Part shown: positions 8,592-17,307 of the stretch, piece by piece | Layout of the letters: each line of letters begins with the position of its first letter | Numbering within the stretch: the first letter of the stretch is position 1 | Assembly: GCF_003063265.1 (NCBI RefSeq) | Contig: NZ_NERU01000006.1 | Span: forward strand, 62,001-126,000 | Origin: Limnohabitans sp. WS1 | Lineage (GTDB): Bacteria; Pseudomonadota; Gammaproteobacteria; Burkholderiales; Burkholderiaceae_C | Length of the DNA stretch: 64,000 nt | Reading direction: 5' to 3' | Notes under the pieces: model-generated | Told to the model about the DNA's origin: nothing | What the model saw: only the letters and a program-made list of their open reading frames with translations | Databases searched by the model: none | Position numbers and translations under genes: made by a program

Positions 8592-9692
8592 GTGCAACAC
8601 ATCAACCTCTCTTACAGCTGGACCCCGCATCAAGCGCAGGCGCAGCAGCGTGACCAAATCAGCCCCCTGCGCAATCCTTTGATGGACATGCTGCAAGCCG
8701 TGCGGGCAACCGGCTCCATTGCGGGCGCTGCCCGCGTTTTGGATTTGTCCTATCGCCATGTCTGGGGCGAACTCAAGCGCTGGGAACAAGTGCTCGGCCA
8801 GCCATTGATTCTTTGGGAAAAAGGCCAAGCCGCCCGCCTGACGGAATTTGCCGACAAGCTGCTGTGGGCCGAGCGCCAAGCCCAAGCCAGGCTGGTCCCC
8901 CAGATCAGCGCTTTGCAAGCCGAACTGGAAAAAACATTTGCCGTGGCCTTTGACCCTGGCAGCCATTTGTTGACGGTCTATGCCAGCCACGACGATGCGC
9001 TGGTCAAACTCAGGGAACACAGTGCCCGGCAATCCCTGCACTTGGACATGCGCTTTTGTGGCAGCGTGGATGCGATCCGCGCTTTGAACGAAGGCCGCTG
9101 CACCGTCGCAGGGTTTCATGCCCCTTTGCAACCCGATGCCAGTACCTTGACGGCCCGCACATACAAGCCTTTGCTGAAAACCGGGCACCACAAACTGATC
9201 GGATTTGCCAGCCGCGAGCAAGGCTGGATGGTGGCCCCAGGCAACCCCAAGAACATCTCGGGCTGGCACGACCTGACGCGGGCAGACCTGCGCTTGGTCA
9301 ACCGGACACTGGGCACCGGCACCCGTCTGCTTTTGGACCAATGGCTGCAAACCCACAAGCCTGCAAGCTTGCCCACTGGCTACGACAACGAGGAGCCCTC
9401 ACACTCTGCCGTGGCCACCCGCATCGCCTCGGGCCACGCTGATTTGGGGCTGGGCATTGCATCCGCTGCACAAGCCCAAAAACTGGATTTTGTGCCCCTG
9501 ACCCAAGAGAACTACTGGCTCGTGTGCCTGAAATCGGCCTTGAACAACCCGGCCGTGATCGCTTTACGGCAAGTGTTGCAAAGTCCCGAATGGCAGCAAG
9601 TGCTGGGGCAACAAACCGGCTACCGCCTGCATGATGAAGCTGGGCAAATTCAATCGCTCAAACAATGCCTGCCTTGGTGGCCAAATCGATGA
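8592..9692 (+). CDS. ModE-type HTH regulator with periplasmic-binding-protein-like domain
   Basis: A 366-residue regulator. The N-terminal winged HTH (about residues 25-100, including SIAGAARVLDLSYRHVWGELKRWE) is of the LysR/ModE kind. The C-terminal part (about 120-345) is a PBP-like domain similar to those found in molybdate and tungstate sensing regulators (the PBP_like/PF12727 type). The GTG start gives a family-like beginning (xQHINLSYSW); no strong Shine-Dalgarno is visible. It is divergent from the cox operon and is its most likely specific regulator (inference). Confidence 0.75.
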   Translation: MQHINLSYSWTPHQAQAQQRDQISPLRNPLMDMLQAVRATGSIAGAARVLDLSYRHVWGELKRWEQVLGQPLILWEKGQAARLTEFADKLLWAERQAQARLVPQISALQAELEKTFAVAFDPGSHLLTVYASHDDALVKLREHSARQSLHLDMRFCGSVDAIRALNEGRCTVAGFHAPLQPDASTLTARTYKPLLKTGHHKLIGFASREQGWMVAPGNPKNISGWHDLTRADLRLVNRTLGTGTRLLLDQWLQTHKPASLPTGYDNEEPSHSAVATRIASGHADLGLGIASAAQAQKLDFVPLTQENYWLVCLKSALNNPAVIALRQVLQSPEWQQVLGQQTGYRLHDEAGQIQSLKQCLPWWPNR

Positions 9693-9738
9693 AGTCTCCG
9701 ACTTGAGTGAAGCAACATGGACACAAAAACTGCGTCCA

Positions 9739-9770
9739 GAAAAAATCAGGCCTTGATCCCTCAAGGCCTG
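9739..9770 (-). terminator. Rho-independent terminator of the LysR gene
   Basis: On the minus strand a perfect 10-bp stem (CAGGCCTTGA / TCAAGGCCTG, loop GGGA) is followed by a run of six T. The stop codon of the LysR gene at 9761 lies inside the stem. Confidence 0.85.
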
Positions 9771-10672
9771 GCGGGCCTGAACGCCTCGGCCACAAAGTCC
9801 ACAAACGCCCGCACCCGCGCCGCCGATTTGTGCTGCGCGGGGTAGACCGCATAAATGTCGGCATCGGGTGTGTGGTGCTGCGGCAGCACTTGCACCAGCT
9901 GGCCCTTGGCCAGGTGCTGGCGGACGTCCCATTCGGCCCGCAGCAAGAGGCCGTGGCCGTCCAGCGCCCATTGCACCGCGATGCTGCCGTCGTTGGTGGT
10001 CAGGTTGCCGCGGGTTTTGATGGTCTCGGTGGGGCCTTGTTTGCCGCGTGTGAGTTTGACCACGCCATAGGCTTCGCCCCCTTGGCGGATGCTGATGAAG
10101 TTGTGCCGGGCCAGCTCGGCTGGGGTTTTGGGCTCGCCATGTGCCTGGAGGTAGGCGGGCGATGCACACAGCAAGCGTTGGTTGTCGGCGATCTTGCGTG
10201 CAATGACGCGGGTGTCGGGCGGCGGGCCAAAGCGGATGCACACGTCAAACGCGTCGTCGGTCAGCGAGGGCGGGTCCACCGACAGCTGCAGCTGTGCATC
10301 GACTTGCGGGTATTGCCGCACAAAGCGGCTGATCAGCGGGCCGATGTGGCTGCGCCCAAAGCCCAGCGTGGCGTTGATGCGCAGCAGGCCGCTGGGCGTG
10401 GAGCGGCTGGCGCCCAACTGCTGTTCCAGATCGGCCATCTCGGCCAGGATGCTGCGGGCGTGGCGCAGCATGGTTTCGCCTTCCACCGTCAGGCTCATGC
10501 GGCGGGTGGTGCGGTTGACCAGGGGCACCCCCAGGCGCGACTCCATGTGCGACAGGCGCTTGCTCACGGCGGCCGTGGTGATGCGCAGCTCACGCGCAGC
10601 GGCGCTCAGGCTGCCCGCCATGGCCAGTGCAGAAAAAAAGCCGAGATCGGCCGCTTGCAGGCGTGGTTCCAT
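9761..10672 (-). CDS. LysR family transcriptional regulator (DmlR-like)
   Basis: A 303-residue LysR regulator with an N-terminal winged HTH (about residues 1-62, with SLSAAARELRITTAAVSKRLSHME) and a two-lobed effector domain (about 90-300). It is divergent from a tartrate/malate dehydrogenase gene, the arrangement of dmlR-dmlA, so it probably responds to a hydroxy-dicarboxylate. The start at 10672 (MEPRLQAADL) was chosen because the reading frame upstream is the antisense of the dehydrogenase gene. Its start codon overlaps a T-N11-A palindrome suited to autoregulation. Confidence 0.9.
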   Translation of the reverse strand: MEPRLQAADLGFFSALAMAGSLSAAARELRITTAAVSKRLSHMESRLGVPLVNRTTRRMSLTVEGETMLRHARSILAEMADLEQQLGASRSTPSGLLRINATLGFGRSHIGPLISRFVRQYPQVDAQLQLSVDPPSLTDDAFDVCIRFGPPPDTRVIARKIADNQRLLCASPAYLQAHGEPKTPAELARHNFISIRQGGEAYGVVKLTRGKQGPTETIKTRGNLTTNDGSIAVQWALDGHGLLLRAEWDVRQHLAKGQLVQVLPQHHTPDADIYAVYPAQHKSAARVRAFVDFVAEAFRPARP

Positions 10673-10695
10673 TGTTGATATCAGGTTAACAATGG
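10669..10695. promoter_or_regulatory. LysR-type T-N11-A operator
   Basis: A perfect 8-bp inverted repeat, CCATTGTT and AACAATGG, with an 11-base spacer gives the classic T-N11-A layout of LysR operators. It covers the start codon of the LysR gene and lies 76 bases before the divergent dehydrogenase start, so one site could serve autoregulation and activation. Confidence 0.65.
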
Positions 10696-10771
10696 ATTGA
10701 ATTTTAGGGTGTTTGTTGATCTGTTCCGGCTCCAGAATGTCTGCACCTTTCAACACCCATCCCGCATTCAT

Positions 10772-11836
10772 ATGAAAACCTACCGCATCGCCACCATCCC
10801 CGGAGACGGCATTGGCAAAGAAGTCATCCCCGCAGGCCAGCAAGTCATGCAGGCCTTGGCGCAAGCCTGTGGCACTTTTGCTTTTGAGTTTGAGAACTTT
10901 GGCTGGGGTGGCGACTACTACCGCCAGCACGGCGTGATGATGCCCGCCGATGGCCTGGACGCCTTGCGTGACAAAGACGCGATTTTGTTTGGCTCGGCCG
11001 GTGACCCGGACATTGCGGACCACATCACCTTGTGGGGCCTGCGCCTGAAGATCTGCCAGGGCTTTGACCAGTACGCCAACGTGCGGCCCACGCGCATCCT
11101 GCCGGGTATCGATGCGCCCTTGAAGCGCTGCACGCCCCAAGACCTGGACTGGGTCATCGTGCGCGAAAACTCCGAGGGCGAATATTCGGGCGTGGGCGGC
11201 CGTGTGCACCAAGGCCACCCGATCGAGGCCGCTACCGATGTGTCCATCATGACCCGCGCAGGCGTGGAACGCATCTTGCGCTACGCCTTCAAGCTGGCGC
11301 AGTCGCGCCCGCGCAAGCTGCTCACGGTGGTGACCAAGAGCAATGCCCAGCGCCACGCCATGGTCATGTGGGACGAGATCGCGGTGCAGGTCTCCAAAGA
11401 GTTTCCCGATGTGAAGTGGGACAAAGAGCTGGTCGACGCCGCCACGGCCCGCATGGTCAACCGCCCGGCCACACTGGACACCCTGGTCGCCACCAATTTG
11501 CATGCCGACATCCTGAGCGATCTGGCCGCTGCGCTGGCGGGCAGCTTGGGCATTGCGCCCACGGGCAACATCGACCCCGAGCGCCGTTACCCCAGCATGT
11601 TCGAGCCCATCCACGGCTCCGCCTTTGACATCATGGGCAAGGGCTTGGCCAACCCGGTGGGCACCTTCTGGTCGGTGGTCATGCTGCTCGAGCACATTGG
11701 CGAGCCCGCTGCGGCCCAGCGCCTGATGGCGGTCATCGAAAGCGTGACGGCCAATCCGGCCTTGCACACCGGTGACCTGGGCGGGAAAGCCCTGACAGCC
11801 GATGTCACCCAGGCTGTATGCAAAGCCTTGGCTTGA
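10772..11836 (+). CDS. Tartrate dehydrogenase / D-malate dehydrogenase (decarboxylating)
   Basis: A 354-residue member of the isocitrate/isopropylmalate dehydrogenase superfamily: PGDGIGKEV at residues 9-17 for nucleotide binding, VRENSEGEYSG in the middle, and the GSLGIAPTGNI and EPIHGSAFDI motifs. Length and motifs fit TtuC/DmlA enzymes, which oxidise tartrate or decarboxylate D-malate with NAD+ and a divalent metal. The start at 10772 (MKTYRIATIP) begins the conserved fold. A Bug receptor follows and may capture the substrate. Tartrate versus D-malate cannot be separated by eye. Confidence 0.9.
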   Translation: MKTYRIATIPGDGIGKEVIPAGQQVMQALAQACGTFAFEFENFGWGGDYYRQHGVMMPADGLDALRDKDAILFGSAGDPDIADHITLWGLRLKICQGFDQYANVRPTRILPGIDAPLKRCTPQDLDWVIVRENSEGEYSGVGGRVHQGHPIEAATDVSIMTRAGVERILRYAFKLAQSRPRKLLTVVTKSNAQRHAMVMWDEIAVQVSKEFPDVKWDKELVDAATARMVNRPATLDTLVATNLHADILSDLAAALAGSLGIAPTGNIDPERRYPSMFEPIHGSAFDIMGKGLANPVGTFWSVVMLLEHIGEPAAAQRLMAVIESVTANPALHTGDLGGKALTADVTQAVCKALA

Positions 11837-11917
11837 CGTCATGATGCAGGGCTGGATGCAGTCTGTCCTTTACCTGATCAATGAATCTTGATCCCCCTCT
11901 CTTTGAAAGGTTTGACC

Positions 11918-12907
11918 ATGCGCTTCCCATTTTTGCCCGTGTCCGTAGCTTGTGCCTTGCTCTTGTCTGCGAACGCCTTCGCACAAGACTACCCCGCATC
12001 GAACAAGTCCATCACCTTCGTGCTGCCTTATGCCGCAGGCGGGCCGACCGATAAAGCTGCACGCGACCTGGCCCAGGCCATGAGCAAGGCCATGGGCGGG
12101 CACAGCATCGTGATCGACAACTCGGCCGGCGCTTCGGGCTCGATTGGGGCCAACAAAGTGGCCAAGGCCTCAGCCGACGGTTACACGCTTTTGTTCACGC
12201 ACATTGCGCAAGCGACCTTGCCGACTTTTTTCCGCAACTTGCCTTACAACGTGGAAAAAGACTTTGAGTACATCGGTTTGGTCAGCGAAAACCCGATGAA
12301 CCTGATTGGCCGCCCCAGTTTGCCCGTCAACACCATGGGTGAGTTGGTCACCTGGATTCAGGGCAACAAGGGCAAGATCAACATCGCCAACGCAGGCCCC
12401 GGTTCAGCCTCGCACCTGTGCGGCATGTTGTTCCAGTCCACGCTCAAGGTGGACATGACCTCGGTGCCCTACAAAGGCACGGCCCCCGCCATGACCGACC
12501 TGATCGGCGGCCAGGTGGATTTGATGTGCGACCAGACCACGACCACGATCCCGCAGATCGAGGGCAAGAAGGTCAAGTCATTTGCCGTGACCACGCCAGC
12601 GCGTTTGTCCTCGCCCGTGCTCAAGGACATGCCCACCATGCGTGAAGCCGGTCTCAAGGATTTCACCGTCACGATCTGGCAAGGCCTGTATGCCCCCAAG
12701 GGCACGCCCGCAGCGGTGCTCAAAAAGCTCAATGACGCCCTGAAGGTGGCCGTCAAAGACCCGGATTTCATCCGCAAGCAAGACGCTGGTGGTGCCTCGG
12801 TCATCAACGACGCCCGCAACGATCCGGCAGGGCACAAGGCTTTTGTGCTGGCTGAGGTTGCCAAGTGGGCGCCTGTGATCAAGGCGGCGGGCGTTTACGC
12901 GGATTGA
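11918..12907 (+). CDS. Bug/TctC family tripartite tricarboxylate receptor (with LysR/dehydrogenase)
   Basis: A 329-residue periplasmic solute receptor. It has a Sec signal peptide (residues 1-22, cleaved after NAFA), the PYAAGGPTD ligand-loop motif, NSAGASGSIG, and the VPYKGTAPAMTDLIGGQVD segment typical of Bug proteins, which bind carboxylates. The ATG at 11918 has GAAAGG upstream. It directly follows the tartrate/malate dehydrogenase, so a hydroxy-dicarboxylate ligand is plausible. No TctA/TctB membrane partner is in the window. A terminator overlaps its stop codon. Confidence 0.92.
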   Translation: MRFPFLPVSVACALLLSANAFAQDYPASNKSITFVLPYAAGGPTDKAARDLAQAMSKAMGGHSIVIDNSAGASGSIGANKVAKASADGYTLLFTHIAQATLPTFFRNLPYNVEKDFEYIGLVSENPMNLIGRPSLPVNTMGELVTWIQGNKGKINIANAGPGSASHLCGMLFQSTLKVDMTSVPYKGTAPAMTDLIGGQVDLMCDQTTTTIPQIEGKKVKSFAVTTPARLSSPVLKDMPTMREAGLKDFTVTIWQGLYAPKGTPAAVLKKLNDALKVAVKDPDFIRKQDAGGASVINDARNDPAGHKAFVLAEVAKWAPVIKAAGVYAD

Positions 12908-12930
12908 CGATCTCCAGAGGGGATCGTTTT
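12907..12930 (+). terminator. Rho-independent terminator after the Bug receptor
   Basis: A 9-bp stem (ACGATCTCC with GGGGATCGT, one G-U pair, loop AGA) begins at the last base of the stop codon and runs into TTTT. Confidence 0.65.
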
Positions 12931-12977
12931 CGGATTCAGCACAATACGCCAGAACAAGACCTTCTGGAGATGTGCTG

Positions 12978-13901
12978 ATGTCCAAGCCCGGATACAACCT
13001 GGCGCGATTTGATTTTGTGTCGATACGACTGGCGGTTTTATGCGCCCAAACCGGTAGTTTGACCACGGCTGCACGGGAATGCAATCTGGTTTTGCCTGCG
13101 GCCAGTCGACGTTTGAAAGAGTTGGAAACCGCCACCGGTTGTCAGTTGTTTGTGAGGCACTCGCGTGGTTTGGACATCACCCCGGCGGGTAGAGTTTTCA
13201 TGCGCAGGGGCTTGGCTCTGCTCCAAGAGATGGATGGCTTGGTGAGCGAGTTGACCGATCTGCGGCAGGGCATTGCACGACATGTGCGCTTGTTTGCAGG
13301 GACAGCGGCCATCAACCAGTTTTTGCCGCCGTTGATGGCCGAGTTCACCCATTTGCATCCTGAGGTCCAGATCGATCTGGAGGAACAGGTTTCAGAGCAT
13401 GTGGTGCAGGCTCTGCGCGAGGGACGTGCGGACTTGGGGGTATTTGTGGAAGGCCCCGACACCGAAGGCTTGGACGTGAAGGACTTTCGCCAGGATGAGT
13501 TGGTCTTGATATTGCCAAGGCATCACGCCTTGGTGGGTAAATCCCCTTTGGCTTTTGCCGATGCACTGGACGAGTCTTGGGTCAGTCTCAATCCCGGTGC
13601 GGCCCTGTTGCAGCAGCAGCAAAGTGCGGCCATGGCAGCAGGTCGAACATTGAAGCTGCGCATGCAGGTGCGTAGTTTCGACGCCGTGGGGCACTTGGTG
13701 GCTTCGGGGTTGGGAATCGCCTTGTTGCCCAAAGTGGCGGCATTGCCAATTGTCCGGGCGATGCAACTCAGCTGGCGTCCGTTAAAGGACGAATGGGCTC
13801 ACCGACGGCTGAAAGTGGGTATTTGCAAAGAGGCCGATTCTCTGGTTGTCAACTTCAGGGATTTCCTGAATTCGCCTTCGCAAAACGCGAAGGCTGCCTG
13901 A
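12978..13901 (+). CDS. LysR family transcriptional regulator
   Basis: A 307-residue LysR regulator: winged HTH in the first 65 residues (TGSLTTAARECNLVLPAASR) and effector-binding domain over about 90-300. The ATG at 12978 is preferred over the GTG at 12972 because the TCTGGAGA ribosome-binding site then sits 7 bases upstream. It lies 48 bases upstream of, and in the same direction as, the CaiB-HMGL-VOC-hydrolase-Bug run, which it probably controls. Confidence 0.9.
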   Translation: MSKPGYNLARFDFVSIRLAVLCAQTGSLTTAARECNLVLPAASRRLKELETATGCQLFVRHSRGLDITPAGRVFMRRGLALLQEMDGLVSELTDLRQGIARHVRLFAGTAAINQFLPPLMAEFTHLHPEVQIDLEEQVSEHVVQALREGRADLGVFVEGPDTEGLDVKDFRQDELVLILPRHHALVGKSPLAFADALDESWVSLNPGAALLQQQQSAAMAAGRTLKLRMQVRSFDAVGHLVASGLGIALLPKVAALPIVRAMQLSWRPLKDEWAHRRLKVGICKEADSLVVNFRDFLNSPSQNAKAA

Positions 13902-13949
13902 GCGATTCACCAATAGACGTATTGGGGCATCCGCAAGACACTGTGGAGC

Positions 13950-15182
13950 ATGAATGCCACAAGTACTGCCCATCACATCCAAGATCTCAATGCACTTTCG
14001 GGTTTGAAGGTGCTGGAGTTGGGCCAGCTGATTGCGGGACCCTTTGCCGCCAAAACTTTGGCTGATTTTGGCGCCGAAGTGATCAAGATCGAGCCGCCCA
14101 GCAGTGGTGACGCGCTGCGCAAATGGCGCATGCTCATGGAAGGCACCTCGGTTTGGTGGCAGGTGCAGTCGCGTAACAAACGTTCGCTTGCACTGGATTT
14201 GCGCACACCCGAGGGGCAAGACCTGGTTCGCCAATTGGCCACCGAGGCCGATGTGTTGATTGAAAATTTCCGACCGGGTGCACTCGAGGACTGGGGCCTG
14301 TCGCCCGAAGTGCTGATGGCCAGCAATCCGCGATTGATCGTGCTTCGCATCAGCGGCTATGGCCAAACCGGGCCATACCGCAACCGACCTGGCTTTGGTG
14401 TGATTGGAGAGGCCATGGGTGGTTTGCGGCACCTCACCGCAGAGCCCGGACGCGTGCCGGTGCGTGTGGGCGTCAGCATTGGTGACACCTTGTCGGCCTT
14501 GCATGGTGTCATTGGCATTTTGATCGCCTTGCAGCACAGACATGCCACCGGGAATGGACAGGTGATCGATGTCGCTTTATACGAGGCGGTGTTCAACTGC
14601 ATGGAAAGTTTGCTGCCCGAATACAGCGCTTTTGGGGCGGTTCGTGAACCTGCTGGCAGTGCTTTGCCAGGCATTGCGCCAACCAATGCCTACTTGTGCA
14701 AAGACGGGGGGTACGCCTTGATAGCTGGCAATGGTGATAGCATTTTTCGCCGCTTGATGACTTTGCTGGGTCGTGACGATTTGGCCAACGATCCGACGCT
14801 GGCTGATAACGCCGGTCGTGTAGCGCGTGTGTCTGAATTGGACGAGGTGGTTGGGGCCTGGACTGCCGAACGCACGGTCGAAGAGGTGCTGTTGGCCTTG
14901 GAGACGGTCTCTGTACCTGCCGGTCGAATTTATACCGTGGCGGACATTGCTGCTGATCCGCACTACCAGGCCCGCGGCATGTTGCAAAAAATCATCATGG
15001 ACGATGGCACAGCCCTGAGCGTTCCAGGCATTGTTCCCAAACTGACCACTACGCCGGGAACTCATCGTCGTCATGCACCGAAATTGGGTCAGGATACCGA
15101 TCAGGTCCTGAAAGAGTTGGGTTTGACGCCCAGTCAAATTCAGGCATTGAAAGACCGTGGCATTGTAGAGAGCGCATCATGA
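13950..15182 (+). CDS. CaiB/BaiF family CoA-transferase
   Basis: A 410-residue class III CoA-transferase. Family segments: GLKVLELGQLIAGPFAAKTLADFGAEVIKIEPP near the N terminus, RNKRSLALDLRTPEG, and ENFRPGALEDWGL. Such enzymes move CoA between carboxylic acids. The stop overlaps the start of the lyase-like gene by 4 bases (ATGA). With that neighbour it could activate a branched hydroxyacid for cleavage; the substrate is unknown. Confidence 0.92.
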   Translation: MNATSTAHHIQDLNALSGLKVLELGQLIAGPFAAKTLADFGAEVIKIEPPSSGDALRKWRMLMEGTSVWWQVQSRNKRSLALDLRTPEGQDLVRQLATEADVLIENFRPGALEDWGLSPEVLMASNPRLIVLRISGYGQTGPYRNRPGFGVIGEAMGGLRHLTAEPGRVPVRVGVSIGDTLSALHGVIGILIALQHRHATGNGQVIDVALYEAVFNCMESLLPEYSAFGAVREPAGSALPGIAPTNAYLCKDGGYALIAGNGDSIFRRLMTLLGRDDLANDPTLADNAGRVARVSELDEVVGAWTAERTVEEVLLALETVSVPAGRIYTVADIAADPHYQARGMLQKIIMDDGTALSVPGIVPKLTTTPGTHRRHAPKLGQDTDQVLKELGLTPSQIQALKDRGIVESAS

Positions 15183-16120
15183 AACAGCTTATTCATTTCA
15201 ACGAAGTGGTGACGCGTGACGGTTTCCAGATGGAGCCCGAGTATGTGCCCACCGACACCAAAGTGGCCTTGATCAATGCGCTCAGTGGATGTGGTTACGC
15301 CAAGATCGAGGTGACATCTTTCACTTCCGCCAAATCGATCCCAATGCTGCGTGATGCAGAAGAGGTGATGGGGCGCATTGAGCGCGTGCCTGGTGTTGAG
15401 TACACCGTGTTGGTGCCCAATTTGCGTGGCGCCGAGCGGGCCCTGGGATCCCGACCCGATGAGTTTAATCTGGTCATGTCCACCTCTGAAACCCACAACT
15501 TGGCCAATTTGCGCATGCCACGCGAGAACAGCTTTGCGGCCCTTCGCGAAGTGGTGCAGCGCTACGGCGGGCAAGTGCCGATCAATGTGTCTTTGTCAGC
15601 TTGTTTTGGTTGCCCCATGGAGGGTGATGTTCCCCAGCAGGAGGTCTTGCAATGGGCTCAGCGCTTTGCTGATCTGGGTGTGCGTGGTTTGACCATTTGC
15701 GATACCACTGGCATGGCGCAGCCTGCGCAAGTGGCGAAGATGTGCGACGTGTTGCTAAACCTTTTTCCGAGTTTGCAGTTGACGCTGCACTTTCACAACA
15801 CCCGGGGCATGGGGCTGGCCAACGTGCTGGCTGCGGTCCAGTCGGGTATTGACCGATTCGATGGCTCATTGGGAGGCTTGGGTGGTTGTCCATATGCGCC
15901 TGGTGCGAGTGGCAACATCTGCAGTGAAGATGCGATTCATATGTTGGAGGCCATGGGCTACGACACGGGCGTAGACCTGCAGCGCTTGTTGTTAATCGCC
16001 GCGCAGTTGCCTTCTGTCGTTGGCCATGAGGTACCAGGACAAGTTGCCAAAAGTGGTCGCATCACCGATTTGCACCCCGCGCCACCTTCGGTGGCCGAAC
16101 TGAAAAAGGCGTTTTCATGA
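15179..16120 (+). CDS. Hydroxymethylglutaryl-CoA lyase family protein
   Basis: A 313-residue HMGL-like TIM barrel. The catalytic features of HMG-CoA lyase are present: TRDGFQ with Arg13 and Asp14, the metal-binding HFHNTRG (His204, His206), and GLGGCPYAPGASGN with Cys237. The reaction would split a 3-hydroxy-3-methylacyl-CoA into acetyl-CoA and a ketoacid. Coupling to the CaiB gene (4-base overlap at both ends of the lyase gene) suggests a two-step activate-and-cleave pathway for 3-hydroxy-3-methylglutarate, citramalate or a relative; the substrate is inferred only. Confidence 0.88.
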   Translation: MKQLIHFNEVVTRDGFQMEPEYVPTDTKVALINALSGCGYAKIEVTSFTSAKSIPMLRDAEEVMGRIERVPGVEYTVLVPNLRGAERALGSRPDEFNLVMSTSETHNLANLRMPRENSFAALREVVQRYGGQVPINVSLSACFGCPMEGDVPQQEVLQWAQRFADLGVRGLTICDTTGMAQPAQVAKMCDVLLNLFPSLQLTLHFHNTRGMGLANVLAAVQSGIDRFDGSLGGLGGCPYAPGASGNICSEDAIHMLEAMGYDTGVDLQRLLLIAAQLPSVVGHEVPGQVAKSGRITDLHPAPPSVAELKKAFS

Positions 16121-16509
16121 TTGATCATCTTGACCATCTTGTGTTGACCACGGCCCGTGAGACTGCGTGTGTCGATTTTTACACCCGCGTCCTGGGCATG
16201 CAACTTGAAAGTTTCGTCGGTGGTACGCCACCGGTGGAGCGTCGCGCCTTCAAGTTCGGCAACCAGAAGATCAACTTGCATGTGCAGGGTTCAGAGTTCG
16301 AGCCCAAAGCGCATCTGCCTGTTCCGGGTGCACTGGATCTGTGCTTCATCGCCTCGGTTCCGCTGGCCCAGGTGATCGAACGCTTGAGCGCCGCAGCTTG
16401 GCCCATCATTGAAGGGCCAGTGATGCGCACGGGGGCGACACAAAAGATACGTTCGGTTTACGTGCGTGACCCGGACTTGAACCTGATCGAAATTTCCGAG
16501 TTGGCTTGA
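16117..16509 (+). CDS. VOC family protein (glyoxalase/dioxygenase fold)
   Basis: A 130-residue VOC protein with the paired beta-alpha-beta modules: HLDHLVLTTA with a first metal-ligand histidine, FYTRVLGM, the KINLHV strand, and the closing DPDLNLIEISE segment with a glutamate ligand. VOC enzymes include glyoxalases, epimerases and dioxygenases; the reaction here cannot be read from the sequence. It overlaps the lyase gene by 4 bases, so it is part of the same translation-coupled operon. Confidence 0.85.
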   Translation: MIDHLDHLVLTTARETACVDFYTRVLGMQLESFVGGTPPVERRAFKFGNQKINLHVQGSEFEPKAHLPVPGALDLCFIASVPLAQVIERLSAAAWPIIEGPVMRTGATQKIRSVYVRDPDLNLIEISELA

Positions 16510-16537
16510 GCAACTGACGCATCTAAGAGAGCACACC

Positions 16538-17245
16538 ATGACCACTCGACCCGCGTTGGCTTTCGCCTGCGCCCACATGACTGACGAACGGTTGTATGCG
16601 CACCAGATTGCTGCGCTGCAGCCAGCTTACGACTGCAGGGTGTTTGTCTTTCGCGAGCACGATTCGATGGCAGGCATGGCTCAGCAGGTGTTGTCTGCGA
16701 TGCCGCAGCGCTTTACCTGGATTGGTTTGTCACTGGGAGGCTATGTAGCCTTTGAAGCGATCCGCTGCGCACTCCCTCGTCTTAAGCGTTTGGTACTCAT
16801 CGATACCACGGCGGTGGCCGATCACCCGGCGCGTCGTCAAGGCAGACAAAAGGACATCGCCACAGTTCAGCATGGTGGCATTGAGGCCCTCATACCTGAG
16901 TTGCCTTCACGCTGGCTATTGCCTGACCATCTGGAAGATGTTGCGCTACAGGAACTGATGTCTGACATGGCACGCAGTGTGGGTGCGATGGGGCAGTTCA
17001 ACCAGCAGACGGCCATGCTGGGAAGGCCTGATTCGCATGTCGACCTGGCGCAGGTGCGTGTACCAACACTGGTCATGTGTGGCAGGCAGGACCCTGTGAC
17101 CCCACTGGCTGACCATGAAGCCATGGCCGCCTGCGTTCCAGGGGCTCAACTCACGGTGATCGAGCGCTGCGGGCATCTCGCGACGATCGAACAACCAGAG
17201 CTTGTGACAAACGAGCTGACGCAGTGGCTGCGATCAAACAATTGA
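16538..17245 (+). CDS. Alpha/beta hydrolase
   Basis: A 235-residue alpha/beta hydrolase with nucleophile elbow GLSLGG (Ser65), acid Asp185 in GRQDPVTP, and His213 in CGHLATIEQP, so the catalytic triad is complete. It may hydrolyse an ester or thioester of the pathway encoded upstream. It follows the VOC gene by 28 bases and precedes the Bug receptor. Confidence 0.88.
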   Translation: MTTRPALAFACAHMTDERLYAHQIAALQPAYDCRVFVFREHDSMAGMAQQVLSAMPQRFTWIGLSLGGYVAFEAIRCALPRLKRLVLIDTTAVADHPARRQGRQKDIATVQHGGIEALIPELPSRWLLPDHLEDVALQELMSDMARSVGAMGQFNQQTAMLGRPDSHVDLAQVRVPTLVMCGRQDPVTPLADHEAMAACVPGAQLTVIERCGHLATIEQPELVTNELTQWLRSNN

Positions 17246-17307
17246 TGGACGTTTACCAAACAGATGACGCCCCTTTCCAATCTGAAATTATGAACAAGGA
17301 GATACCC

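Noticed and set aside
9761..11842. A continuous 693-codon reading on the minus strand
   Set aside because: Only its last 303 residues are a LysR protein. The first part is the antisense of the tartrate/malate dehydrogenase and has no protein-like features.
13859..13892. CCTTCGC / GCGAAGG stem at the end of the LysR gene
   Set aside because: There is no T run, and the stem lies in coding sequence, so I do not call a terminator.
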